Shown one piece after another: positions 17,824-26,235 of a DNA stretch of 64,000 nucleotides (positions within the stretch are counted from its first letter, which is position 1; each line of letters opens with the position of its first letter). The notes below the pieces were generated by a model. That model saw only the letters and a list, made by a program, of their open reading frames with translations, did not search any database and was not told where the DNA came from. The stretch lies in contig JAFGYE010000076.1 in assembly GCA_016936255.1 (NCBI GenBank), positions 1 through 64,000 on the forward strand, given 5' to 3'. This DNA comes from Marinifilaceae bacterium (GTDB taxonomy: Bacteria; Bacteroidota; Bacteroidia; Bacteroidales; Marinifilaceae). Made by a program: the position numbers and the translations under genes.

Positions 17824-17852
17824 GCTTGCACCAATTGTGCAAGCTTTTTTTT
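17824..17852 (+). terminator. Terminator of the ferredoxin lipoprotein operon
   Basis: A perfect 8-bp stem, GCTTGCAC-caatt-GTGCAAGC, is followed by eight T residues. Confidence 0.92.
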
Positions 17853-18214
17853 ATGCTTTGAAGCGAATATACCCAAATCATGGGATTGTTTGCTTGATAC
17901 TATCCAGGCAACTTTGTCCGGGAATACGGTGAAAGCAAATATGAATGAAGTTTTTGTTTAGTATATCCTAAGAAGAGGGGGGTAGTTGGTAAAAAATAAT
18001 CATAGTTGTGTAGAATGCTTAAATATAGCATGGTGATTTGCTTTTTTTAGAGCAATTCTAAGTAGAGATGTAATGATCTGAAAATGTGAAACAAAGTCGT
18101 ATCAGAATATGAAATGACACTGTTGTAAAAGTCTCAAATCGCAATTTGGAGCGATGAAGCAAATCGGATTTGCCACTTTTCGGTCGAAATCAAAAAAAAT
18201 AATTAATCACTGTT
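17853..18214. other. Intergenic region upstream of the Fe-S/SusCD operon
   Basis: No gene is seen in these 362 bp. It must hold the promoter of the operon starting at 18215. The only conspicuous feature is the repeated CAAATCG and the palindrome at 18136-18173. Confidence 0.45.
18136..18173 (+). promoter_or_regulatory. Palindromic operator candidate upstream of the Fe-S/SusCD operon
   Basis: GCAAATC-G-GATTTGC (18159-18173) is a perfect 7-bp palindrome. CAAATCG also occurs at 18136-18142, and AAAAGT/ACTTTT flank the whole. It ends 41 bp before the start codon at 18215. The same CAAATCG/CGATTTG word forms the terminator stem at 16373-16429. Confidence 0.4.
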
Positions 18215-20101
18215 ATGAGTAAAAAACGAGTTAGCCTTTTCAGAAATATATTACAGTTTTCTGTATTAGCTCTTATCATTTTCTTTTTTATAGGAAATCA
18301 GCTAGGTTTTGGAGTTGTCGATTTTGAGACGTATTGTCCGATGGGAGGAATACAAGCCATATTAACATTAATGCAAGATGGACTAATTGCTTGTAATATG
18401 ACAGTCACTCAAATGGTTTTGGGAGCTATATTTATTTTTACCGTATTGGTCTTGGGTAAATTATTCTGCAGTCATCTTTGCCCATTAGGAACAGTTTCCG
18501 AAGCTCTTGGGAAATTTGGTGACCGCTTAAAAATTCGTAGAGAAATTAATGGGATTCCAGATAAAGTTCTTCGAAGTTTAAAATACATACTTCTGTTTTT
18601 AACACTAACAATTACATTAAAAACAGGTGAGCTTTTTTGCAAGGAATACGATCCTTTTTATACTAGTATCACCTTATTTGGTCATCGGGTAAACTTTTTA
18701 TATGCCACCATTTCTATATCCATATTTGTTGTCGGGAATGTTGTGTTCAGGTTGTTTTGGTGCAAGTACATGTGTCCGCTGGGAGCAATCTCCAATATTT
18801 TTAAATATTGGGTTGGAGTAGCCATTGTTGTTGTTGTTTTAGGCGCTATGTATTTTTTCGAAGTAGGTATCGACATAGCATATATTGTTGGAATTATCTG
18901 TTTGGCAGGATATGCGTTAGAGATTTTCAAAATACAGACTAAAAAGCAATCCGTATTAAAAATAATCCGTCATACGCACGAATGCATCGATTGCGGCTTG
19001 TGCTCAAGAACTTGTCCTCAGGGAATTGATGTGGCAGATCTTGTTTTTGTTAAACATCCTGATTGTAATATCTGCGGCGATTGTGTTTCGGCTTGTCCTA
19101 AAGAGGGTGCTCTTACATTAAACGAGAAATTAAATGTAAAATGGCTGCCATCGGTAATCGTTGTTGTTCTGTTTGTAACAGGTTTACTAATTGGCAGTCA
19201 GTATAATCTTCCTACCGTATCTAAAGCATGGGGTAGTGCGGAGCAAATGAATAATTCAAAGGAATTTAAATTAGAGCATTTAAGTCACCTAACCTGTTTT
19301 AGCAGTTCGATGGGTTTTGTTCGCCAGATGAAGGAAGTGGAAGGAATATTGGCAGTATCTACTTATATCAGTGATCATTCAGCAAATATTGTTTACGATA
19401 CTACAAAATTGAATGAATTAAGCATTCGAAAAATGCTTTACGCCAGAGCAAAACAGTTCATCGAAGCACCAGCTTTGGATCAGAATCTTGTGGTTCACAA
19501 ATTGAGGTTTGAGCAATACATTTCAAAAGAAGATTTAGCTAAAATTTCAGAGAAACTAATTGGTACAAAAGTATATCAGTTGGAAACACAGTTCGATACT
19601 GAAATTAGAATGTTGGCTTTTTGTGATGCAGGTATAAGCGAAGAAACTATCGAAGGACTCATTAATACGGTGAAAATTGGACGCAAAACGCCTTACAAAG
19701 TTGTTGATGTTGTGCGATCACCTGTAGCTGTAAACGGTTTGGACTTAATGAAGCGTACCTTCCAAAAGTATCAGGTAACATTTAATAATTATAAAACTTA
19801 TCCGAAAGAACAGCTGCGATCGTTTAAAGTCGATTTGATTGATTTCCCTAAGAATGAACAATTATTCAATCTGCTGGCAAATCATGTTGGCAAAAAATTT
19901 AATGGTGCCGTGGGAATCAACGCAACCTATGAAAATAATCCTGAGGTGAGATTCTTTTACATACAGGATATGGTTGAACCACAGGCTATCTCAGACTGGA
20001 TAAGCAAAGATGAATTGACTCTGGAGTATACCAACGGAGAGGTGGAACAAAAGGCGAATCCATTTTTATTCGATATCAAAAAACCGAACCCATTAGACTA
20101 A
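18215..20101 (+). CDS. NapH-like Fe-S membrane protein with large C-terminal domain
   Basis: A 628-residue inner-membrane protein. The first 250 residues have about five membrane helices with NapH/CcoG-type motifs (CSHLCPLG and CKYMCPLG, plus YCPMGG). Two [4Fe-4S] motifs follow (CIDCGLCSRTCP from Cys257; CNICGDCVSACP from Cys284), then another helix near 305-325. The ~300-residue C-terminal half is unusual: stretches resemble degenerate heavy-metal-associated (HMA) folds, as in LTCFSSSMGFVRQMKEVEGI, where the metal CxxC is reduced to one Cys. It likely moves electrons across or along the membrane. It begins an operon with SusC 15 bp downstream. The electron partner is unknown. Confidence 0.8.
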   Translation: MSKKRVSLFRNILQFSVLALIIFFFIGNQLGFGVVDFETYCPMGGIQAILTLMQDGLIACNMTVTQMVLGAIFIFTVLVLGKLFCSHLCPLGTVSEALGKFGDRLKIRREINGIPDKVLRSLKYILLFLTLTITLKTGELFCKEYDPFYTSITLFGHRVNFLYATISISIFVVGNVVFRLFWCKYMCPLGAISNIFKYWVGVAIVVVVLGAMYFFEVGIDIAYIVGIICLAGYALEIFKIQTKKQSVLKIIRHTHECIDCGLCSRTCPQGIDVADLVFVKHPDCNICGDCVSACPKEGALTLNEKLNVKWLPSVIVVVLFVTGLLIGSQYNLPTVSKAWGSAEQMNNSKEFKLEHLSHLTCFSSSMGFVRQMKEVEGILAVSTYISDHSANIVYDTTKLNELSIRKMLYARAKQFIEAPALDQNLVVHKLRFEQYISKEDLAKISEKLIGTKVYQLETQFDTEIRMLAFCDAGISEETIEGLINTVKIGRKTPYKVVDVVRSPVAVNGLDLMKRTFQKYQVTFNNYKTYPKEQLRSFKVDLIDFPKNEQLFNLLANHVGKKFNGAVGINATYENNPEVRFFYIQDMVEPQAISDWISKDELTLEYTNGEVEQKANPFLFDIKKPNPLD

Positions 20102-20116
20102 TTAAATAACCAATCT

Positions 20117-23110
20117 ATGAAACAAATTTATTGTATAACACTTCTTGTATTGTTACAGCTTCATGTCTTTGCGCAGGGGTTAACAATTACAGGAATAGTA
20201 ACTGAAGCTGGTGACAAATTGCCAATGCCCGGAGTTACAGTTCTCGAGAAAGGGACTTCGAATGGAGTAATTACCAATATCGATGGAGAATTTAAACTGA
20301 AGATTTCAAAAGCAGACGCTGTTGTTTTGTTTTCTTTTATAGGGTACGAAACTCAATCTATAGCAGCAAAAGGAAAATCGATTATTAATGTGAAGATGAA
20401 AAGTGCAGACCAGCAATTGGGAGAAGTCATGATTCTTGGTTACGGAAGCGTTAAAAGCCGCGAAGCCGTTGTTGGTTCGGTAGAACAAGTAAAGTCTGAT
20501 GATTTGTTAAAGCACAGCAACGCTATAAGTGTTGACCAAATGTTAGAAGGTCAGGTAGCAGGTGTATATCTGGAATCCGATGATGGTAATCCAAATAGCC
20601 CGGTAAAAGTGCGTATTCGGGGTAATAGTTCTTTACCCGATTTGGGTTCGAATATTACTGCATCAAGTGAACCATTATACATTTTAGATGGAGTTCCTCT
20701 AATTGATGCTTTAAATCCGAATATAAATACTTCAACAGGAGCTCAGGCTGAGCAAAATATCGTAATTAACCCGTTAGCCTTAATTAGTCCTGAGGATATT
20801 GAGTCGGTTTCAATTTTAAAGGATGCTTCGGCAGCTGCGATTTATGGAGCTAATGCAGCCAATGGCGTTGTTATTATAACGACCAAAAAGGGGAGCCAGG
20901 GGAAAACAAAGGTGAGTCTTTCTCATAAAACCTTATTAAGTAGTCCAATTAACAAAGTTCAGTATTTAAATACCGATCAATTTGTTGAATTGTCAACTGA
21001 ATTTTATCGCAATTCAGGTTATTCAGAAGAAAGTATTCCTAATTTAATTGGCGCGACAGATGTATATACCAATTGGAGAGATTTAACGCTTCAAAATTCG
21101 ATGTCAAACCAAACCAATGTGAGTATTTCCGGAGGTAGCGAAAAAGCAACTTATCGTTTGTCCTTAGGTTATAATGATAATGAAACAACTACCAAAGGCA
21201 ATGATTCAGAATCTATAACAACTCGTTTAAGTCTAAATGCCGAATTGGCTAAAGGAATAGCACTATCTTATAATGGTGGTATTAGTAGTTTTAATTCAGA
21301 TAAATATGCAGCCTTTGCTACTTATTCGTTTAAACCAAATATTCCGATTTACGATGAAGATGGAAATTATACATTGATGGATTCTTATGCTAATCCATTA
21401 GCCGATTTGGAGCAAAATATCAATGAATCGAAAAAGTTTTATAGCAATAACAGTTTAAAACTGGATATCAATATTACCGCGAATTTGAAATCGTCGAGTA
21501 TGTTTGGTTTGGATTATACCAATACCAAGCAGTATACTTTTTATTCTAAAGAGAACGGACGAGGTGATGATAAAGGTGGATATATCAAAGAAACCAGAAG
21601 TGAGAATAATAATTGGATTAGCTATACTCAATTAGAGTATAATGGTTCATATAAGAAGCACACTTTTAGCGCTTCGGCAGGTATTCAACTAAAACACGAT
21701 GAAAGTAACAGTACAACTGGTGATGAAGAAAATTTAATAACTGAAAAAATTAAAATTCTGGGTCAGTCCAAAGAAGACGAGGATAGTGACGTGAAATCTA
21801 GCCAAAGTGAGAGTGCAATGCGTTCCTATTTTGGTCGATTCAATTACGATTTTGGGAAAAAATATTTCATGTCGATTAACTATCGAGCTGATGCTTCATC
21901 ATACTTTGGTGGCGATCAGCAAGTGGAAAATTTTGCTTCCCTTGGGGCATCCTGGATACTTTCAAAAGAAAATTTCTGGATCGAAAATGATATTATCAAC
22001 TTTTTAAAGTTAAAAGCCTCATATGGTAAGTTGGGGAATGCTAAAGTTGGATCCTATTCAGCACAAGGCTTATACTCTTACGAAACATCTTCGAATTACA
22101 ATGGAAAACTGGTTGCAAATCCTTATGCAGCGGCTAATGGAGATTTAGGTTGGCAAGCGTCCTATAAGTTCAATCTTGGTTTAACAGCCAAAATCTTAAA
22201 GAAATTTAATTTGGAGGTAGAATATTATAATAACCAAACCAAAGATGGTATTCTATCATTAAATGTACCACCAGAAACAGGATGGAACTCTATTGCTGTG
22301 AATACTGCAGATTTAACCAATTATGGATTAGAATTTACTTTAAAAGCAAATAATATCAAGCTGGGAGAAGTGCATTGGACTTCCAACTTCAATATTGGTT
22401 TTAACAAGAGTAGATTAGATCGATTGTCTTCATATTCAGATCAATTTACTTCTGGTAATAACGGACTAATTGTAGGGGAGTCAACTTCATTAGTTATTGG
22501 ATACAAATATGCTGGTGTTAATTCAGATAATGGTAATCCACAGTGGTATATGAATGATGGTTCTATTACAGATGACAATAGTTTATTAAAAAGCAGTTCC
22601 GATAACAAAGTTATTATTGGAAAGAGCAATCCTGATTTTACGGGTGGTTTCTCGAATAGCTTTAATTACAAAGGCTTCAACTTAAATTTTATGATTTCTT
22701 TTGAATATGGAGCAGATAAAATGATGCCTTATGCAGCGAGAGATATGGAAAAAGAGAAGCAGTTATATCTGTATAATAAAAGCATAAATTTATTGGATAG
22801 ATGGCAAAAGCCGGGAGATATAACAAATATTCCAAGATTGGCACAAGATGTAACGTATAACGAAAGTAGCTCTAGATACTTGTACGATCAAACCAATATT
22901 TCTTTACGATCTATTTCATTAAACTACAGTTTCCCGAGACATATTTGTGAGTCAATTAAATTAGCTAACGCATCCATAGGCGTTAATGTATCAAACATTT
23001 ATACTTGGTACAAAGAAGGTGGAGAATCGGGAAGAAATGGTATTGCTGAATATCGTTACCCGTTTCCACAATCTAGAACATTTGCTTTTCAGCTAAAGCT
23101 TGGAATTTAA
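20117..23110 (+). CDS. SusC/RagA-family TonB-dependent outer-membrane transporter
   Basis: A 997-residue outer-membrane receptor. After a signal peptide it has a carboxypeptidase-like regulatory domain (about 22-95, VTEAGDKLPMPGVTVLEKGT), a TonB box area, a plug domain with LKDASAAAIYGANAANGVV, and a beta barrel ending FAFQLKLGI. It has no STN domain, unlike the three later SusC proteins, so it is not wired to an ECF/FecR system. Its neighbours are SusD, a surface lipoprotein and a metalloprotease, which suggests peptides rather than glycans as cargo, as for RagAB. Confidence 0.93.
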   Translation: MKQIYCITLLVLLQLHVFAQGLTITGIVTEAGDKLPMPGVTVLEKGTSNGVITNIDGEFKLKISKADAVVLFSFIGYETQSIAAKGKSIINVKMKSADQQLGEVMILGYGSVKSREAVVGSVEQVKSDDLLKHSNAISVDQMLEGQVAGVYLESDDGNPNSPVKVRIRGNSSLPDLGSNITASSEPLYILDGVPLIDALNPNINTSTGAQAEQNIVINPLALISPEDIESVSILKDASAAAIYGANAANGVVIITTKKGSQGKTKVSLSHKTLLSSPINKVQYLNTDQFVELSTEFYRNSGYSEESIPNLIGATDVYTNWRDLTLQNSMSNQTNVSISGGSEKATYRLSLGYNDNETTTKGNDSESITTRLSLNAELAKGIALSYNGGISSFNSDKYAAFATYSFKPNIPIYDEDGNYTLMDSYANPLADLEQNINESKKFYSNNSLKLDINITANLKSSSMFGLDYTNTKQYTFYSKENGRGDDKGGYIKETRSENNNWISYTQLEYNGSYKKHTFSASAGIQLKHDESNSTTGDEENLITEKIKILGQSKEDEDSDVKSSQSESAMRSYFGRFNYDFGKKYFMSINYRADASSYFGGDQQVENFASLGASWILSKENFWIENDIINFLKLKASYGKLGNAKVGSYSAQGLYSYETSSNYNGKLVANPYAAANGDLGWQASYKFNLGLTAKILKKFNLEVEYYNNQTKDGILSLNVPPETGWNSIAVNTADLTNYGLEFTLKANNIKLGEVHWTSNFNIGFNKSRLDRLSSYSDQFTSGNNGLIVGESTSLVIGYKYAGVNSDNGNPQWYMNDGSITDDNSLLKSSSDNKVIIGKSNPDFTGGFSNSFNYKGFNLNFMISFEYGADKMMPYAARDMEKEKQLYLYNKSINLLDRWQKPGDITNIPRLAQDVTYNESSSRYLYDQTNISLRSISLNYSFPRHICESIKLANASIGVNVSNIYTWYKEGGESGRNGIAEYRYPFPQSRTFAFQLKLGI

Positions 23111-23131
23111 TCATAAGAAAAACAGAAGGAA

Positions 23132-24562
23132 ATGAATAAATTAATATACATAGGATTATTGGCATTTGGATTAATGTCTTGTTCCGATTTTTTGGATATC
23201 GATGATGAAACCAAGATTTCGAATGATCATCTTTTCTCTACTATAAGTGGTGTGGAAGAAGCTTTAAATGGAGTGTATTATGACCTGACTAATTCAAGTT
23301 ATTATGGGAATCAGATGCTTATAGGTCCTGAAATTAAAGGAGGTAATCTTAAATTTAATGATCTTACTTTTGAAGCTTCCACTTCTTATTACTATTTGCC
23401 TTCGTTTCAGTTTACTCATACGGTGGAAGGGGATGATGATTATATGGAGAACTGCTATGAGCATATCTATTCTGTAATTAGTGGAGCAAATAATATTATT
23501 GAGAATATTGAAGATGCTAAAGATGCTTCTGATATACAAAAAAATCAGGCTGTAGCCGAAGCAAAAGCAATTCGTGCAATGGCTCACTTCGATTTAACCA
23601 GACTGTATGCTCAGCCTTATTCTTATTCTGCCAATGCACAACATCTTGGTATTGCTTACATGTTGAAAAATATTGCTTGGGATGAATTGGTGTCGCGTGA
23701 TTTATTATACGATAATTATGAAAATATTATTGCTGATTTATTGGCTGCCGAGGCAAATTTAGGAACAGCTCTAGGAATTGAAGATGCAAGCTATGCTAAA
23801 GCTTACCTATCAAAAGTTGCAGCTCAGGCTCTGCTGGCCAGAGTTTATTTGTACAAAGGGGATTGGGACAAAGCCAAGGAATATGCAACAAAAGTGATAG
23901 AGGATGGAAGTATTTCACTTATCGATAATTCGGAAGTTGTTGATTCATACAAAAGTCAGGAACCAACCAAAGAGGATATTTTTATTCTCGATAATAAAGG
24001 GATAAGTATTGGAGCCCCTATTTCTAAAACAATTGGAATTATGGATGACAGAACTAGTCTTTATTTATTACCGTCTGATGATTTAATTAGTTTATATAAC
24101 GATGGAGATGTGAGAGGTGAGTTATTTGCGGAACAGCTTGGTAAAACATTAACTACAAAGTGGATTGAATTTTCGGATAAAGACAGATGTACTTCAATTA
24201 TTCGATTAGCAGAAATGTATTTGATTCGTGCCGAGGCTTCCTTAAACTTACCGGTAAGTAACGAAGTTCAAGCTCGTGCCGATTTAGATGTAATTCGTAA
24301 ACGTGCCAATCCGGCAGCGGCAAATCTTCAATTATCAGGAGCCGCTTTAAAAGAGGAAATTTTTCAAGAGAGAAGAAGAGAATTGGCTTTTGAAGGTCAC
24401 CTATTTTTTGATATTGTAAGAATGGGTAGAGATTTACGCAGAGTTGATTGCAATGCATTGTACAATGTAAATATCGATTATCCAAGTAATTTGTTCGTAT
24501 TGCCAATTCCCGAAGATGCAATGGAATACAATAACCAAATGGTGCAAAACCCTGGATACTAA
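23132..24562 (+). CDS. SusD/RagB-family surface lipoprotein
   Basis: A 476-residue lipoprotein (MNKLIYIGLLAFGLMSC, lipid Cys17). The helical SusD fold is shown by AVAEAKAIRAMAHFDLTRLYAQPY, a TPR-like middle part, and ERRRELAFEGHLFFDIVRMGRDL with the C-terminal NPGY. It caps the upstream SusC barrel and captures ligand at the cell surface. It starts 21 bp after susC with a good GAAGGAA ribosome site. No glycoside hydrolase is nearby. Confidence 0.93.
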   Translation: MNKLIYIGLLAFGLMSCSDFLDIDDETKISNDHLFSTISGVEEALNGVYYDLTNSSYYGNQMLIGPEIKGGNLKFNDLTFEASTSYYYLPSFQFTHTVEGDDDYMENCYEHIYSVISGANNIIENIEDAKDASDIQKNQAVAEAKAIRAMAHFDLTRLYAQPYSYSANAQHLGIAYMLKNIAWDELVSRDLLYDNYENIIADLLAAEANLGTALGIEDASYAKAYLSKVAAQALLARVYLYKGDWDKAKEYATKVIEDGSISLIDNSEVVDSYKSQEPTKEDIFILDNKGISIGAPISKTIGIMDDRTSLYLLPSDDLISLYNDGDVRGELFAEQLGKTLTTKWIEFSDKDRCTSIIRLAEMYLIRAEASLNLPVSNEVQARADLDVIRKRANPAAANLQLSGAALKEEIFQERRRELAFEGHLFFDIVRMGRDLRRVDCNALYNVNIDYPSNLFVLPIPEDAMEYNNQMVQNPGY

Positions 24563-24616
24563 AAAATGAAATCAAAAAAATATATTTATTAACCATAACT
24601 AAAAATCTAATACCAG

Positions 24617-26146
24617 ATGAAAAAAAACTATTTAAACTTAATTTGGCTTGCTGTAGCAGCAATCTTTTTTGTTAGTTGTAGTGACGATAACGACCCTGTA
24701 GTTCCTAAGTTGTCGATTACTGCTGATGTTGTAGAAATTTCAGAAACTGCGACTTCTGCATTAGTTGTAAAAGTAAATGCTGATGCCGTTTTAGAAACTG
24801 CATACACAGTAGGTCTTACTCTTTCTGGAACCGCTGTTGAAGGGGTTAATTTTCAGGAAATTGCTAAAACAGTTACAATTCCAGCAAACGGATCGTCTGC
24901 AACTATCTTTGTAACTCCTATTAATGTTTCGGCTATTGAGGATAGCAAAACTGTTAGTATTGAATTGAAGGCTGGTACGGCTTACGAATTAACAGCGACA
25001 ACAAGTGTTGCTATCACAATTATCGACAATGCAAATCCTCCATCCGATGCTCCAGAAGTATCTTTTGCAACCTCTAATATGGTAACCAATCCATATTTGG
25101 AAGAAGTGAAGACGATAACTGTTGGTTTGAGCAAAACCTTTTCTTCAGATCTAATAATTCCCTTAACTATTTCTGGTGATTTACTTGCAGATACCGATTA
25201 TGAACTTGCTGGTTTATCGAACGATGCAATCACGATTCCTGCAGGTTCTGTTTCTGCTGACTTTACTGTAACAATGAAAAACACAGCAGTAGTGGGTATG
25301 AACAAAACTCTTGATTTCGCATTTACTACTCCATCTGTTACTGATTATGCTGTTAAAGCAACCGAAAATACAGTATCTGTTAATGCTGTTGACCCTCAGG
25401 TTGATTTTTCTGCTTGGTTTAATGATGATAACCAGTATGGTTATTTCTATGAAGATTGGACTACTCCAACAATTACTTACAAAACTGATTTAGAAGGATA
25501 CTGGTTAATGCGTTACTATTTTGATTCTGTTGCTCAAGATTGGAAAACTTTAACTGGCGAGCATTACACAAATGTTTCATTGAATGATAATAATCAGTGG
25601 TCAGAAGTTATAAATAAGTATCAGAGATTGTTAGGTGCTAATAATATTGATATTGCTGAACAGGAAAGACATGAACAACAGGCTGGAGATTATTTGGGGT
25701 TGGTGAAATTCTTTAGTAATGAAGCAACTTATAGTAAAACTGAAATTAAAGCTGAAAAAGGATGGTTTCGTTTCGTTTCAACAGATGCTTCAGCTACAGA
25801 AGGAACCGTTGTTGTCCCAGAGCAGACTTTAACGCTTTATAAGGCTGATATGGCTGTTTGGAAAGCAAAAACAACTGTTGATGTAGATGGTGGCACTGAA
25901 TCTTATTATGCATGGTATGCTGATTCAAATACTACGCAAGGTGATATTTCTCAATCAACAATGGTAACTCCTGTTTCAATTCAAGTTGCAAAATCAGTAG
26001 GAACATACAATACAGCAACTAAAGAAATTCAGGTTGATATTACTTTCACTTGTGATGATGTTGATTTCAGTATTGATCCGAAATATTACATTTCGAATGA
26101 TGGTAATTCTTATACCATGAGTATTAAATATATGAACAGATTTTAG
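24617..26146 (+). CDS. Surface lipoprotein with Calx-beta-like domains
   Basis: A 509-residue lipoprotein (IFFVSCSDDND, lipid Cys21). Residues about 30-140 and 145-255 look like two Calx-beta-type immunoglobulin-like repeats (...GTAVEGVNFQEIAKTVTIPANGSS... and ...SGDLLADTDYELAG...ITIPAGSVSA). The rest is aromatic and unassigned. The start SCSDDND suggests surface export. It is the third gene of the SusCD locus, in the position of SusE-like accessory binding proteins, and ends at an attenuator-like hairpin before the protease gene. Ligand unknown. Confidence 0.75.
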   Translation: MKKNYLNLIWLAVAAIFFVSCSDDNDPVVPKLSITADVVEISETATSALVVKVNADAVLETAYTVGLTLSGTAVEGVNFQEIAKTVTIPANGSSATIFVTPINVSAIEDSKTVSIELKAGTAYELTATTSVAITIIDNANPPSDAPEVSFATSNMVTNPYLEEVKTITVGLSKTFSSDLIIPLTISGDLLADTDYELAGLSNDAITIPAGSVSADFTVTMKNTAVVGMNKTLDFAFTTPSVTDYAVKATENTVSVNAVDPQVDFSAWFNDDNQYGYFYEDWTTPTITYKTDLEGYWLMRYYFDSVAQDWKTLTGEHYTNVSLNDNNQWSEVINKYQRLLGANNIDIAEQERHEQQAGDYLGLVKFFSNEATYSKTEIKAEKGWFRFVSTDASATEGTVVVPEQTLTLYKADMAVWKAKTTVDVDGGTESYYAWYADSNTTQGDISQSTMVTPVSIQVAKSVGTYNTATKEIQVDITFTCDDVDFSIDPKYYISNDGNSYTMSIKYMNRF

Positions 26147-26157
26147 TATCTGAGTTT

Positions 26158-26185
26158 AAGTGATCGGCTTATGCCGGTCACTTTT
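26158..26185 (+). terminator. Terminator or attenuator before the metalloprotease gene
   Basis: AAGTGATCGGC pairs with GCCGGTCACTT around TTAT, followed by TT and ACA. The U-tract is short, so partial readthrough into the protease gene 50 bp later is likely. Confidence 0.6.
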
Positions 26186-26235
26186 ACATATTTTCCCAAT
26201 ATAGAAACAACCCAAAAATCCTTAAATAACAACAA

